Of a DNA stretch of 64,000 nucleotides, positions 1 through 8,982 are shown in pieces. The number at the start of each line of letters is the position of its first letter. Position 1 is the stretch's first letter. The notes below the pieces were generated by a model that saw nothing but the letters and a program-made list of their open reading frames with translations, made no database searches and had not been told where the DNA came from. The translations under genes were made by a program, and so were the position numbers. The DNA lies in assembly GCA_018067045.1 (NCBI GenBank), contig JAGPVL010000038.1, positions 62,001-126,000 of the forward strand, read 5' to 3'. This DNA is from Gammaproteobacteria bacterium (GTDB taxonomy: Bacteria; Pseudomonadota; Gammaproteobacteria; Pseudomonadales; Alcanivoracaceae).

Positions 1-528
1 CTGACGTAAACTACGGCGGCCACCGTTTTGTACAGCACGGAAGTGAACGAATACTTCGCGGCCATCACTGCCGAGTAAAAAGCCAAAGCCTTTGGTTGGG
101 TTGAACCACTTCACTTCGCCCACTTCCTCGCCTGGGTTGAGTGCTGGCGAGCTGCGGCCGATTTTCGGCATCTTCACCGGCAATAATGCGAACAGCGGCA
201 ATGCGTACAGCGCGACCGGTAGCCAGATCCATAGACCGTGTCCGGTCATTGGCGCACCGTGGGTCAGGGCGAGGCCGGCCAAGTAGAGCAGCACAAGCGC
301 ATGTAGCGGTGAACGTGCGTCGGCACGGGCCATGCAAAACAGGTTAACGCCGGCGGCGAGAAGCATGCCGAGGCCTGTTTGTTGGCTAAGCAGAACTGAA
401 CCGGTCATCGCATTGCGGCTCAGGTGTAGCTGACCGAGAAGAGAGTTAGGGTCAACCAGTAACCAAGCACCAAGAAGCGCGAGAAACAGGGCAAAGATAA
501 GGTAAAAAAACATTAGATAAGGTTTCAT
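1..528 (-). CDS. Membrane protein with C-terminal cold-shock domain (3' end outside window)
   Basis: The minus strand is open from the ATG at 528 to the window edge (176 codons, no stop yet), so the C-terminus is missing. The first ~120 residues are hydrophobic and give about four membrane segments (around residues 4-24, 45-60, 70-85 and 92-112). They are followed by a cold-shock domain beginning GEVKWFNPTKGFGFL, with RNP1-like KGFGF and RNP2-like VFVHF motifs. Cold-shock domains bind single-stranded RNA or DNA. Here the domain would be tethered on the cytoplasmic side of the inner membrane. Membrane-linked CSD proteins of this layout are known in gammaproteobacteria, but their role is not settled. 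The gene is divergent from the next one, with a ~180-bp shared upstream region. The domain call is solid; the function is open. Confidence 0.85.
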   Translation of the reverse strand, partial: MKPYLMFFYLIFALFLALLGAWLLVDPNSLLGQLHLSRNAMTGSVLLSQQTGLGMLLAAGVNLFCMARADARSPLHALVLLYLAGLALTHGAPMTGHGLWIWLPVALYALPLFALLPVKMPKIGRSSPALNPGEEVGEVKWFNPTKGFGFLLGSDGREVFVHFRAVQNGGRRSLRQ

Positions 529-710
529 GGAAAAAAACACCATGTTGATAGAGTTGAAAGAAAGACCAAGTTACCGGTGAAATGACGGCAAGGCTTGGCG
601 TGTTGTCTGGTAAGTTGCTTCATCCTGATTGTGAACATCAGTCGTGCGCATCACCCGTCCCGCGCGACATTAACGCGTTTCGCCCTCATTGTAACTAAGT
701 GGACTCGTGC

Positions 711-1781
711 ATGAAATGTTACCCGTTTATGGAAAGTGCTTTTTTTGATGCTTTACAGCGCAGTGGTGGAGCGGACGAAAGTCAGGGATGGCGGGCACTT
801 CATTGGCAAGAGCCGCGCTCAGACGGTGATTTTTTTATGCCGATTTACCGGCGTAATCAAAGTTGGGGGGAGTATGTTTTTGATCAGGGTTGGGAGCAGG
901 GCTACCGTCGTGCCGGATTGCCCTACTTTCCTAAGCTGGTGACATCGGTGCCGTTTACCCCCGTGCCAGGACCTCGCTGGCGCGGCACGCTGGAGAGCCC
1001 CGAGGCGCTGTGGCGTCATGTGAGCGAGTCCGTCGCCGAGCAGCAGGCGTCCGGTTGGCATCTGCTTTTTCCGGACAACAGTACCCGTGAGGCGCTGGCG
1101 GAGTTGCCGCTGGTCTCTCGTCAGGCCTGTCATTTTCGTTGGAATAATCGTGACTACACTGATTTCGAAGGCTTTCTTGCGCTGCTGACTTCACGTAAGC
1201 GTAAGGCTATTCGCAAAGAGCGCCTAGCGGTGGCGGCACACGGATTGGACATTCGTCGCGCCAGTGGGGCGGACATTCCCGCCGACTGGTGGCCGGCGTT
1301 TTATCATTGTTACGCCATGACGTATTTCAAACGCGGGCAAAAACCCTATTTGCGTCCAGAGTTTTTTGCCCACCTTGTGAATTCGGTGTTGCGGGAGCAA
1401 CTGACCATCGTCGCGGCGTTTTCTGCGGATCAGATGATCGGCGCCGCCTTTTATTTATCCGACAGTGAAACGCTGTATGGCCGCTATTGGGGTTGCACGG
1501 CGGAGTATGACGCGCTGCATTTTGAGTTGTGTTATTACCAAGGTATTGAATTGTGTATTGAGAAAAAATTACAACGTTTTGATCCGGGGGTGCAGGGCGA
1601 GCATAAGATTTTTCGAGGCTTTGAACCGGAGATTACCTGGTCATTGCACTGGCTGGCGGATCCACGTTTCCATCAGGCGATTGGACAGTTTTGCCAAGAT
1701 GAAGCGCGCTCGGTGCAGGCTTACCAGCAGGATGCGCGAAGCATCCTGCCGTATCGAGAAGGAGTGTTGGAAAAGAGTTAG
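711..1781 (+). CDS. FemAB/GNAT-like 'peptidoglycan biosynthesis/recognition' family protein (DUF482)
   Basis: The protein (~356 aa) matches the PF04339-type family, which has a GNAT-like fold. Family hallmarks seen are PYFPKL followed by PFTPVPG, a basic SRKRKAIRKER stretch, and the C-terminal GEHKIFRGFEP segment. Family members are assumed to be acyl- or aminoacyl-transferases related to FemAB, but the substrate is not established. The frame opens right after a stop at 696-698. An in-frame GTG at 699 is an alternative start. I prefer ATG 711 because an AAGTGGA stretch lies about 8 bases upstream. The 3' end overlaps the tail of the convergent next gene by 4 bp. Confidence 0.8.
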   Translation: MKCYPFMESAFFDALQRSGGADESQGWRALHWQEPRSDGDFFMPIYRRNQSWGEYVFDQGWEQGYRRAGLPYFPKLVTSVPFTPVPGPRWRGTLESPEALWRHVSESVAEQQASGWHLLFPDNSTREALAELPLVSRQACHFRWNNRDYTDFEGFLALLTSRKRKAIRKERLAVAAHGLDIRRASGADIPADWWPAFYHCYAMTYFKRGQKPYLRPEFFAHLVNSVLREQLTIVAAFSADQMIGAAFYLSDSETLYGRYWGCTAEYDALHFELCYYQGIELCIEKKLQRFDPGVQGEHKIFRGFEPEITWSLHWLADPRFHQAIGQFCQDEARSVQAYQQDARSILPYREGVLEKS

Positions 1782-2149
1782 GCCGCTTTCTGATGATGGT
1801 GATCGTAGAATACCAACGACATGGTAATAAGGTCTCTTAAATCCCGTTGCGGGTGAGAGGGTTCTTTCGGGCCGAGTTCGTCGGTGACATCTTCGAAGTC
1901 TCCCGCTTCGGGTTCTTCCATGTCGACGAAATATTCAATCACACGACGATCCTGACTGACCAGCGTACCGGAAAAAACACCGTCGTCGAATAAGCCGATG
2001 CAAGGAAAAACAGCCTGTTCTGGCTCAATACCCTGTTGCCGAAACCACGCAAGTAAGCTGGGGTGTATTGATTCTCCCTGCCGCACTTGTTGGGTGGCAT
2101 CGCTGACCGCATTCCATGCGTTCTGCTCGCTAATTTTATTGAAATCCAT
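1778..2149 (-). CDS. Conserved-looking hypothetical acidic protein
   Basis: This 123-aa protein has no signal peptide or membrane segment. It is acidic in the middle (EEPEAGDFEDVTDELG) and ends in a short His-rich tail (YDHHHQKAA). I do not recognise the family. The composition is that of a normal soluble protein, it starts with ATG, and it fills the space between two clear genes. It converges on the DUF482 gene with a 4-bp overlap, and 155 bp separate it from the M48 protease gene in the same orientation. Confidence 0.6.
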   Translation of the reverse strand: MDFNKISEQNAWNAVSDATQQVRQGESIHPSLLAWFRQQGIEPEQAVFPCIGLFDDGVFSGTLVSQDRRVIEYFVDMEEPEAGDFEDVTDELGPKEPSHPQRDLRDLITMSLVFYDHHHQKAA

Positions 2150-2304
2150 GAGTAAGCCTCTTCTACTTCCTTGCCAGAGTTAACCTAAGTTACGCGCGCA
2201 ACGCTAGTGTTGAAAGCGTATCCACCCGATAACCGGTTGCCAATACTGGCATAAGCGGCGGCATGGGCGATTGGCCGGTGCGGTTAGGGCGCGTGGCTAT
2301 GCTG

Positions 2305-4284
2305 TTAGCGTGGCAGCTCAACCGGCGGCACGGGGCAATCCATGACGCTGCATACGGCGCGTAATAACTCAATTTCGGCCACCTGAATTTTGCTGTCGGC
2401 AACAATAATATCGGCGAGCGTGTCGACGAGTGGGCCTTTCAGTAGCGGGGTAAGGTCGCGCAGGTTACGCAGCGCTTTGTGTAGCGCGTTAAGCGTGCAG
2501 CGGGATGCCGGTAGAAGTGTGCGGCCTGGTGGTAATAGCGAACCGCGCGCTCGGCTGAATAGGGCGACTGCGTCGTCGTCACGTGCGCCGCCTGAAAACA
2601 CAATGATAGATAGTAGCAATTGGATGTCGCCGGCGACTTGCGAATAGCGGCGGAAGCGAACAGGCCTTGCGCGACCTGACTTTTTGTTGAGATGTTCGAG
2701 CACGAGGACGAGCAGCAAAAATTCAAATGGATTGATCTTGTCGTCGTGTTGCACCAGTTGATTGAGTTTGGTGCACAGCGCGTCTCTTTCGTCGCGAGAG
2801 AATTGTTTCAGTGACGTAATCGATAGATCAAGCAACGGCAAACGCAGTCTACTGCCGAGCGCATCAATGCTGTCGGCGAGCGCCAGCAACTGTTCGCCAT
2901 CTTGCGGGTTAAGCGAAAGCAGTTTGAGCAATTCATGACGGTCGCTTTGGCTGGCCAAAATAGCCAAAGCGAAAACGACTTGCCGTGCGCCAGCTGGCGA
3001 GTGAAGTGTTGCTTTGATGGTCGCGGGAATAGATTCCAGTAGCCGTTGGCCATAACCGAGCTGGGCAGCATCAATAACTCCGACACGGTTTGCGGCAGAC
3101 GGTGTTGCTGCGGAATGATCGGCGTGACTTGCGGGGGCATTCGCACTGGCATCCACTCCATTGCTTGCGCAGCCCTCTGCTCCACTGAATCCCGCAACGC
3201 GTGGGTCTGCCGCGGTGGGGCTGGTTGGTGCGCTGGGTTGTGTATTGGATTGTGTATTGGATTGCCGCGCCCTGACATTAGCCCGTGTTACCCAATCTGG
3301 CCCCAGTGCGGCCAGTCGTTCGTCGAGAGGGGGATGGGTGGCGAGCAGGCTGTTTAACTTCAGCGGCACGGTTGTCGAAAAGCACATGTGACTCATGTCT
3401 TCCGCATGCACGGTATCCAGCAGGCTGCCCTGACCGTTACGAATACTAATGAGTGCGCCGGCAAGACCGGACGGGTTGCGCGTGAACTGCACAGCGCTGG
3501 CGTCGGCGAGGAGTTCTCGTTGGCGCGAAATCGCAGCTTTAATTAAACGACCGAAGAACAGCCCGATGTAACCGATCGCCATCAGCGCGAGCCCGGCAAT
3601 AATAAGGGCGCTGCCATTTTTACTGTTGCTGCTGCGGCGCGCGGAAAAGCCACGGCGGCGATTGCTGTGTAATAAAAACTCACCGACCTTACCAATCGAT
3701 AAAATACCGGCGAGTACAGCCATGAGGCGCATGTTGATACGCATGTCCGCATTAAAGATATGGCTGAACTCGTGGGCAATCACGCCTTGCAGCTCTTCGC
3801 GATTGAGTTCGGCAAGAGTGCCTTGGGTAACCATCACAACGGCTTCGCTTGGTCGGTAGCCCGCAACGAACGCATTAATGCCTTGTTCATGGCTAAGCAC
3901 ATAGGTTCGCGGTGCAGGGATGCCGGACGCGAGCGACATTTCTTCAACGACATTGCGTAGGCGGCGCTGGTCTGGGGATTCGGTATCGGGAAGAATTTCA
4001 CTGGCGCCGAGCATGTCGGCCAGCGCTTCGCCACCGTCGCGTAGCTGCCACAATTTTAACAGGCTGCCGCTGACAATAACGAACAAGGTCAAGCCTACGG
4101 ACCAGAAAAACGGCTGCGACGTAATCCATTGCGGGAAGGTTGGTTGGCCAAAACCTGCTTGTGCTAGGGCGATATAGGCCGCCAAGTTAACTAAGCAGAT
4201 AATACCCAGTACAGCGATGACAAAATAAAACACGAGCAGGCTGGTGTTACGCCGTGCTCGGTCTTGGTGTTCAAAAAAATTCAT
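2305..4284 (-). CDS. M48 family membrane metalloprotease with long C-terminal extension
   Basis: The protein is 659 aa, more than twice the usual HtpX length (~290 aa). The N-terminal half is HtpX-like: two membrane segments (about residues 15-40 and 58-78), the zinc motif HEFSH near residue 171, another hydrophobic segment after it, and the third-ligand region RQRELLADASAVQF near 258. M48 proteases cut misfolded membrane proteins. From about residue 340 there is a low-complexity Ser/Thr/Ala/Gln linker and then a helical C-terminal region. Two parts of it (near 500-520 and 620-645, for example DIIVADSKIQVAEIELLRAV) look like TerB-type acidic repeats. It lies 27 bp downstream of lemA, a common pairing that suggests joint envelope quality control. 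The TerB resemblance is my inference. Confidence 0.85.
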   Translation of the reverse strand: MNFFEHQDRARRNTSLLVFYFVIAVLGIICLVNLAAYIALAQAGFGQPTFPQWITSQPFFWSVGLTLFVIVSGSLLKLWQLRDGGEALADMLGASEILPDTESPDQRRLRNVVEEMSLASGIPAPRTYVLSHEQGINAFVAGYRPSEAVVMVTQGTLAELNREELQGVIAHEFSHIFNADMRINMRLMAVLAGILSIGKVGEFLLHSNRRRGFSARRSSNSKNGSALIIAGLALMAIGYIGLFFGRLIKAAISRQRELLADASAVQFTRNPSGLAGALISIRNGQGSLLDTVHAEDMSHMCFSTTVPLKLNSLLATHPPLDERLAALGPDWVTRANVRARQSNTQSNTQPSAPTSPTAADPRVAGFSGAEGCASNGVDASANAPASHADHSAATPSAANRVGVIDAAQLGYGQRLLESIPATIKATLHSPAGARQVVFALAILASQSDRHELLKLLSLNPQDGEQLLALADSIDALGSRLRLPLLDLSITSLKQFSRDERDALCTKLNQLVQHDDKINPFEFLLLVLVLEHLNKKSGRARPVRFRRYSQVAGDIQLLLSIIVFSGGARDDDAVALFSRARGSLLPPGRTLLPASRCTLNALHKALRNLRDLTPLLKGPLVDTLADIIVADSKIQVAEIELLRAVCSVMDCPVPPVELPR

Positions 4285-4311
4285 TACTGCGTGCTCGCGT
4301 TCGCGCCGGCC

Positions 4312-4899
4312 TTAAAAAGAAACTTTCGGTGCTGTGCGTGCTTCAGCGCTTTCAATTTTTAGCAGCTCGGCAGGCTCGAACTGTCCCACAAAGCCGCCAA
4401 TAACGTTATTAGGGAATTGCTCGCGGTAGGTGTTGTAGGTCATCACCGCGTCATTAAACGCTTGGCGAGAAAAACCGATGCGGTTCTCAGTGGTGCTCAG
4501 CTCTTCCATTAACTGGCTAATGTTTTCGTTGGCTTTTAGATCAGGATAGTTTTCAGAGAGCGCAAAGAAATTGGCGAGCGCGCCAGACAATGCACTTTCG
4601 GCGCGGCCTACGGCCGCCACAGCTGCACCGTTCTCTGGATGTGCGCTGGCACCTTTGCGGGCGCCAACCGCAGCGCTGCGAGCTTCGGTGACGTTGATCA
4701 GTGTTTGTTGCTCGTGGGCCATGTAAGCCTTGGCCGCTTCGACAAGATTGGGGATGAGGTCGTGGCGACGTTGAAGCTGCACGTCAATCTGCGCGAAGGC
4801 ATTCTTAAAACGGTTACGCAGGGCAATAAGCCGGTTATATACGCTAATTAGAAAGACGACGGCGGCGATTAAAATGCCAAAAAAGATCCATGTGCCCAT
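4312..4899 (-). CDS. lemA: LemA family protein
   Basis: This 195-aa protein has one N-terminal membrane anchor (residues 4-24) and then the LemA helical bundle. Typical family segments are present: VYNRLIALRNRFKNAFAQIDVQL, RRHDLIPNLVEAAKAYM, and the later ENISQLMEELSTTENRIGF and FNDAVMTYN. LemA proteins have a short periplasmic N-terminus and a cytoplasmic coiled-coil domain. Their function is not settled, but they are often encoded next to M48 proteases, as here. ATG 4899 is preceded by GGGGAAC. The two genes probably form one operon. Confidence 0.92.
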   Translation of the reverse strand: MGTWIFFGILIAAVVFLISVYNRLIALRNRFKNAFAQIDVQLQRRHDLIPNLVEAAKAYMAHEQQTLINVTEARSAAVGARKGASAHPENGAAVAAVGRAESALSGALANFFALSENYPDLKANENISQLMEELSTTENRIGFSRQAFNDAVMTYNTYREQFPNNVIGGFVGQFEPAELLKIESAEARTAPKVSF

Positions 4900-5049
4900 T
4901 GCAGTTCCCCGAGTGTTATTTCCAATACGTTTTCAGTACGTTGAAATTACCTGAATGTGGCGGAAATGGCTACGAAGGTAGAAGGGGTTATCTAGGGTGC
5001 AGAGACTGGGGCGAGGAAGGGTTCTAGAGAAGGGGGTGGAAAGCCTATC

Positions 5050-5078
5050 AGGGCTGCGCCGATGGCCGGTGCAGCCCT
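5050..5078. terminator. Weak hairpin downstream of ctaB
   Basis: An 8-bp inverted repeat (agggctgc ... gcagccct) lies 19 bp beyond the ctaB stop. There is no convincing T-run on the minus strand, so it may be only an attenuating or RNA-stabilising hairpin. Confidence 0.35.
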
Positions 5079-5096
5079 TTGCAATGGGCTAAAAGG

Positions 5097-5996
5097 CTAG
5101 GCTTGGCTGCCCAAAACCGCAAAAGGCAAATAGTGGTCGATCAATAATGCGGCGAAGATCACGAATAGATAGGTGATCGAATAACCAAACGTTTTCATCG
5201 GGAGCTTAGGGTCATCCGTAAAGCGCAGGCGCACGGCGTGCACTAAAAAGATCAGCCCGAGAATGACGGCCGTTACTAGGTAAATCAAACCACTCATGCC
5301 GGTGAGATAGGGCAGAAGAGATGAAATAAACAGTAGCACTGTGTAATAAAGCACCGTGTCGCGAGTGAACGGAATGCCGTGCGTTACCGGCAGCATAGGA
5401 ATCTCAGCTTTGGCATATTCGTCGGCGCGATGAATCGCCAGCGCCCAAAAATGTGGTGGTGTCCAAACGAAAATCAGTAGCACTAAAAGCAGTGCGTAAG
5501 GGTGGATATCACCGCTGACTGAAGTCCAGCCTAATAACGGGGGGATAGCACCCGCTAGACCGCCAATAACAATGTTTTGTGGCGTGGCGCGCTTTAAATA
5601 AAGGGTGTAGATAAACGCGTAGCCGACAAAACCAAACAGGGTGAGCCATGCAGTCAGTGGGTTGACGAGAAAATAAAGTAGCGCCATGGACATCGCGGCG
5701 AGCATGACGGCAAAGGTGACCGCGGCACGCGTATTAATTTTCCCCGTGACGATGGGACGTTTGGCCGTTCGCGCCATGACAGCATCGATTTTCTGATCCA
5801 TGATCTGGTTGATGGCCGCAGACGCCATCATTGCCAAAGAGAGGCCAATGGTGGCGGGAATGAGTATTGAAAATGGCACCATGCCGGCGGGCTCGGTCGC
5901 CAAAAACATACCGGCAACGGCGGTTACCATTAAGAGTGCAACGACGCCTGGCTTGGTGAGGGTGTAGTAGTCTCGCCAGCTTGCTGAATCACTCAT
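5097..5996 (-). CDS. ctaB: Heme O synthase (protoheme IX farnesyltransferase)
   Basis: This 299-aa polytopic membrane protein of the UbiA prenyltransferase superfamily transfers a farnesyl group to the vinyl side chain of heme b, giving heme O. The diagnostic Asp-rich motif is NQIMDQKIDAVMARTAKRP, near residues 63-81. It starts YYTLTKPGVVALL, as CtaB/CyoE proteins do, and has a second conserved loop ending WTPPHFWALA. The gene overlaps the ctaA stop by 4 bp (ATGA), which suggests translational coupling. Heme O is the substrate of CtaA, and heme A serves the oxidase encoded at 10-14.4 kb. Confidence 0.96.
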   Translation of the reverse strand: MSDSASWRDYYTLTKPGVVALLMVTAVAGMFLATEPAGMVPFSILIPATIGLSLAMMASAAINQIMDQKIDAVMARTAKRPIVTGKINTRAAVTFAVMLAAMSMALLYFLVNPLTAWLTLFGFVGYAFIYTLYLKRATPQNIVIGGLAGAIPPLLGWTSVSGDIHPYALLLVLLIFVWTPPHFWALAIHRADEYAKAEIPMLPVTHGIPFTRDTVLYYTVLLFISSLLPYLTGMSGLIYLVTAVILGLIFLVHAVRLRFTDDPKLPMKTFGYSITYLFVIFAALLIDHYLPFAVLGSQA

Positions 5997-7024
5997 ATTG
6001 CGCGCTCCGCTTCGGTGTGAATGGCACGTGCGAATAGCACCAGACTGACTAATAAAAGGAGTGCGCCGAGGTTGTGGCCAACGGCGACTACGAGAGGAAT
6101 ATGGAACAGTACGTTGCTAATGCCAAGCCCGATTTGTGCAGCGAGTAATAAGGCAATAAGAACGGCGAATTTCCGATAAAAATGACAGCGTGCCCGGCAC
6201 AGCACTTTAACAACAAGCAGGCCGACCAACAGTGTTACTAATATGGCGCCAAAGCGATGCATGACATGGATCGTTGTGCGGGCATCGTTTTCGAGCACAC
6301 CAAACTCATAGTCCGGTTTGTCGTGCTCATGGCCCCAGAAGGTGAGTGCTTCGTCAAAATCGAGGTGGCTTGTCCAGCCGCTTTCGCAGATTGGCAGCTC
6401 GGTGCAAACGACAGCGGCATAATTGGCCGTCGTCCAGCCGCCCAATGCGATCTGAATGGCAACGGCCGCAATCGCGGCATAGGTCAGACCGCGTAAGCTG
6501 CGCACGTCGCAATCGTTTAGGAAGTCTGGCCAGCGATACAAGCGGGCTGTGAGCCACACTAGCAGCGTCAGGGTGGCAAAGCCGCCCAATAAGTGCAGCA
6601 TTACAATGGTCGGTTGCAGACCCATCGTGACGGTCCACATGCCAAGCATGCCTTGGAAGATAACCAGTGCGGTAAGCGTAGTTGGCAGCGCGACGGGTTG
6701 TCGTTTTTCGCGGCGATTTAACCAGGCCAGCACGGTAATGATGACGATCATAAGGCCGAGTGTGCTGGCGAAATAGCGGTGCACCATTTCTGGAACGGTT
6801 TTGTGTGCTTCGCGTAATGCGCCGGGTGCGTCGAGGTTAATGGTGTCGACGTGCTCCATGGCTGAGCGCACATCAAGATGACCATAACAACCGGGCCAGT
6901 CTGGGCAGCCGAGTCCGGCATCGGAAAGTCTCGTCCAAGCGCCCAGCATAATAACACCCATCGCCAAAGCGATAGCGACAATGACGAGGCGTTTTTGCCA
7001 CGTCAGCAACGCGTTTTCTTGCAT
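5993..7024 (-). CDS. ctaA: Heme A synthase
   Basis: CtaA oxidises the C8 methyl of heme O to a formyl group, making heme A in the inner membrane. The protein (343 aa from ATG 7024) has about eight membrane segments. Conserved histidine sites typical of COX15/CtaA are visible: MVHRYFAS, MLHLLGG, MHRFGA and VGHNLGALL. The extracytoplasmic loop CTELPICESGW carries the conserved cysteine pair. An in-frame TTG at 7039 would add five residues. ATG 7024 follows GGATAAG and is preferred. It sits between the SCO-like gene and ctaB in a minus-strand assembly operon. Confidence 0.95.
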   Translation of the reverse strand: MQENALLTWQKRLVIVAIALAMGVIMLGAWTRLSDAGLGCPDWPGCYGHLDVRSAMEHVDTINLDAPGALREAHKTVPEMVHRYFASTLGLMIVIITVLAWLNRREKRQPVALPTTLTALVIFQGMLGMWTVTMGLQPTIVMLHLLGGFATLTLLVWLTARLYRWPDFLNDCDVRSLRGLTYAAIAAVAIQIALGGWTTANYAAVVCTELPICESGWTSHLDFDEALTFWGHEHDKPDYEFGVLENDARTTIHVMHRFGAILVTLLVGLLVVKVLCRARCHFYRKFAVLIALLLAAQIGLGISNVLFHIPLVVAVGHNLGALLLLVSLVLFARAIHTEAERAI

Positions 7025-7031
7025 GTTTATC

Positions 7032-7655
7032 TTATCCAATCAGTGAGCCTTTCAGCGTGCGTTTGAGGTCAGCACGAATCTTGTCCGCTTCCAGCAGGAT
7101 GTCTTCCATTTTTTCGTAAGTCGGGTACCAGATAAAAATTTTGCCATCTGGGCTGACGATATAAATGTGATTCACGGCGCTACTTTCGCCCTGCATAAAC
7201 GGCACGAGTGCGTGTTCGGCAGCAACGCTGTCGATAAAGATTTCTTCCATGCCAGAAACGTTTTCATCGAGAAATTCTTGTAGCTCTGGCCCGGCAGGAC
7301 GAGTGTGTGCGATTAATCGACGCACTCGTGGTGTATCCGTGTCGAGAGATTTTCGTAACTGGGTGATTAAATAAAACAGTGCGTTTTTGCAGCTGACAGC
7401 ACAGTCGCCGTTAGCGATGTAGAGGAGCGTCCATTGCTCCGCCAAGCGATTGTTGAGTTGTTCGCTATTGAGAGCGGTGCCGTTTGAGTCACGTGGTTTT
7501 AAATCGGCGAAATCGACATGCGGAATAATCAGCGTGCCTTTGTTGTTGCGGTCCATGTCACCGAGGTCGACAAAGACGCGAATATAGGCAAATGTCAGCA
7601 AGAACGGCGCGATCATGCACAGTAAAAGAAGTCGGTTTTTAGTGCGTGTTGTCAT
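7032..7655 (-). CDS. Membrane-anchored SCO-like cytochrome oxidase assembly protein
   Basis: This ~207-aa protein has one N-terminal anchor (residues 8-28), then a periplasmic domain with a CxxxC motif in GDCAVSCKNALF and a thioredoxin-like ending, IYIVSPDGKIFIWYP. CxxxC is the copper-binding motif of SCO1/SenC proteins, which deliver copper to CuA of subunit II. Proteins of this kind commonly sit between SURF1 and ctaA in Pseudomonas-type cox clusters and are usually annotated only as transmembrane proteins. The copper role is inferred from motif and position. GTG 7658 is an alternative start one codon before ATG 7655. Confidence 0.8.
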   Translation of the reverse strand: MTTRTKNRLLLLCMIAPFLLTFAYIRVFVDLGDMDRNNKGTLIIPHVDFADLKPRDSNGTALNSEQLNNRLAEQWTLLYIANGDCAVSCKNALFYLITQLRKSLDTDTPRVRRLIAHTRPAGPELQEFLDENVSGMEEIFIDSVAAEHALVPFMQGESSAVNHIYIVSPDGKIFIWYPTYEKMEDILLEADKIRADLKRTLKGSLIG

Positions 7656-7671
7656 CACAATGCAGTCCCCG

Positions 7672-8418
7672 TCATGCGGTTTTACGAAAGCTGGCGGCGA
7701 CGAAAACCACCAGCGCCATGGTTGCTAAGGCAAACCATTGCAGAGCATAGGCGCGGTGCCGTTGCGGCCCCATGATTGCCTCCGTTGCATCCTGCCAGGG
7801 GCGTGGGAGCTGTGTTTTGCTCTCCAGCTTCGCATCCGGAGAGACCCGGATTTCGAAGGGCGCCAATTCTACCCCAAGAAGATGGCCAATTGCCTGCATT
7901 TCAACCTTCTGTACCCGTAATGGCCATTGCGCTTGCGCAAGGTTGTCTTCCGCTAGGGTGAATGTCTTGCTGCTATAAAGGTAGCTGTGGCCAGTAATGG
8001 TGACGTGCCCGTTAATGGGCTCAATCTCAGGTAGTACCGCACGCTGGCGCCCGCGCGGCAGCCAGCCGCGATTCACCAGTAGGGCATAGTGGTCATCGCT
8101 ATTGAAGAGCGTTAGCAGGTAGTAACCGGCAACTCCGTCGACGACACGATTGTCCAACAGTAAGTTGTAGCGGTTATCAAATTGGCCGCTTAGCACGACA
8201 GGGTAGTGTGCTGGGTCGGGCATCTTGAGTAGTTGCTTGAGCGGGACGGGAGCCTGGTCGGCACGGCTGCGGACGTTTTCTACTAGCGTCTCCTTCTCCG
8301 CGGCGCGGCTGAGCTGCCACGCACCTAATCGCAGGCAAAATGCCACCGCCAATAGCGCAACGATGAGTGCGGGCCAGCTTAGATGGAAGCGACGGGAAGC
8401 GGTCAATGTGCTCTCCAC
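7672..8418 (-). CDS. SURF1 family cytochrome oxidase assembly protein
   Basis: This 248-aa protein has the SURF1 layout: an N-terminal membrane segment (about residues 14-34), a periplasmic domain, and a C-terminal membrane segment (about 222-243). Family motifs visible are LGAWQLSRA, RGWLPRG and YALQWFALA. SURF1 helps insert heme A into subunit I. The start is GTG 8418, with no better ATG nearby. It is the first gene of the assembly operon (SURF1, SCO-like, ctaA, ctaB) and is divergent from the DUF2909 gene. Confidence 0.92.
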   Translation of the reverse strand: MESTLTASRRFHLSWPALIVALLAVAFCLRLGAWQLSRAAEKETLVENVRSRADQAPVPLKQLLKMPDPAHYPVVLSGQFDNRYNLLLDNRVVDGVAGYYLLTLFNSDDHYALLVNRGWLPRGRQRAVLPEIEPINGHVTITGHSYLYSSKTFTLAEDNLAQAQWPLRVQKVEMQAIGHLLGVELAPFEIRVSPDAKLESKTQLPRPWQDATEAIMGPQRHRAYALQWFALATMALVVFVAASFRKTA

Positions 8419-8536
8419 GGCAAAAGAGCCACTGCAGTTTTGCCAGCAGCGGATAGAATGGGCGCCATTGTAGCGATGTGTGGCGCGAATGCACGGCGTG
8501 TTGGGTCGATTAGATGGATTTCACGGGAGCATAGTT

Positions 8537-8884
8537 ATGTGGTGGGTAAAGGTCTTAGTGTTAGCGCTGCTGGCAGCGTCAGTGGTTGCGTTGTTCCGGG
8601 CGCTGAGCGCGATGATGCGCGGTGAAGGTGGCGAAGGGAAAACCGTGAAAGCGTTGGCGTGGCGTATCGGTCTGTCTATCGCGATTTTTCTGTTTTTGTT
8701 GCTATCAATGTATATGGGCTGGGTTAAGCCGCACGGCGTTAATCCAACCCAGAGTTATGCCGAGCAGCCGGATGAGAAGGCGAGCAGCAGAAGTGGACGA
8801 GTCCGTGTCGGCGAAGAGCTGAAGGCTGAAACGCGGGAAGGTGTTGCGCCTAAGGCCGAGTCGGCAGGTGATCCGGTCAAATAG
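8537..8884 (+). CDS. DUF2909 family twin-transmembrane protein
   Basis: This 115-aa protein has two membrane segments (about residues 2-20 and 38-58) and a polar C-terminal tail. The central WRIGLSIAIFLFLLLSMYMGW, followed by PHG, is typical of DUF2909, which is found in cytochrome oxidase clusters of gammaproteobacteria. The frame extends upstream to 8480. ATG 8537 is chosen because GGGAG lies 7 bases before it and because family members begin directly with MWxK. The tail after residue 60 is longer and more charged than in typical short members. The function is unknown. Confidence 0.82.
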   Translation: MWWVKVLVLALLAASVVALFRALSAMMRGEGGEGKTVKALAWRIGLSIAIFLFLLLSMYMGWVKPHGVNPTQSYAEQPDEKASSRSGRVRVGEELKAETREGVAPKAESAGDPVK

Positions 8885-8982
8885 TAGAGTGTGCGCTCAG
8901 GTCGATGTAAGTCAGCGCTAACATTGTTCCTGAGCGTGTTTTGAGAAGGCTAGTTTTTTAGCGTCTGCGGCCGGTGCGTGTG

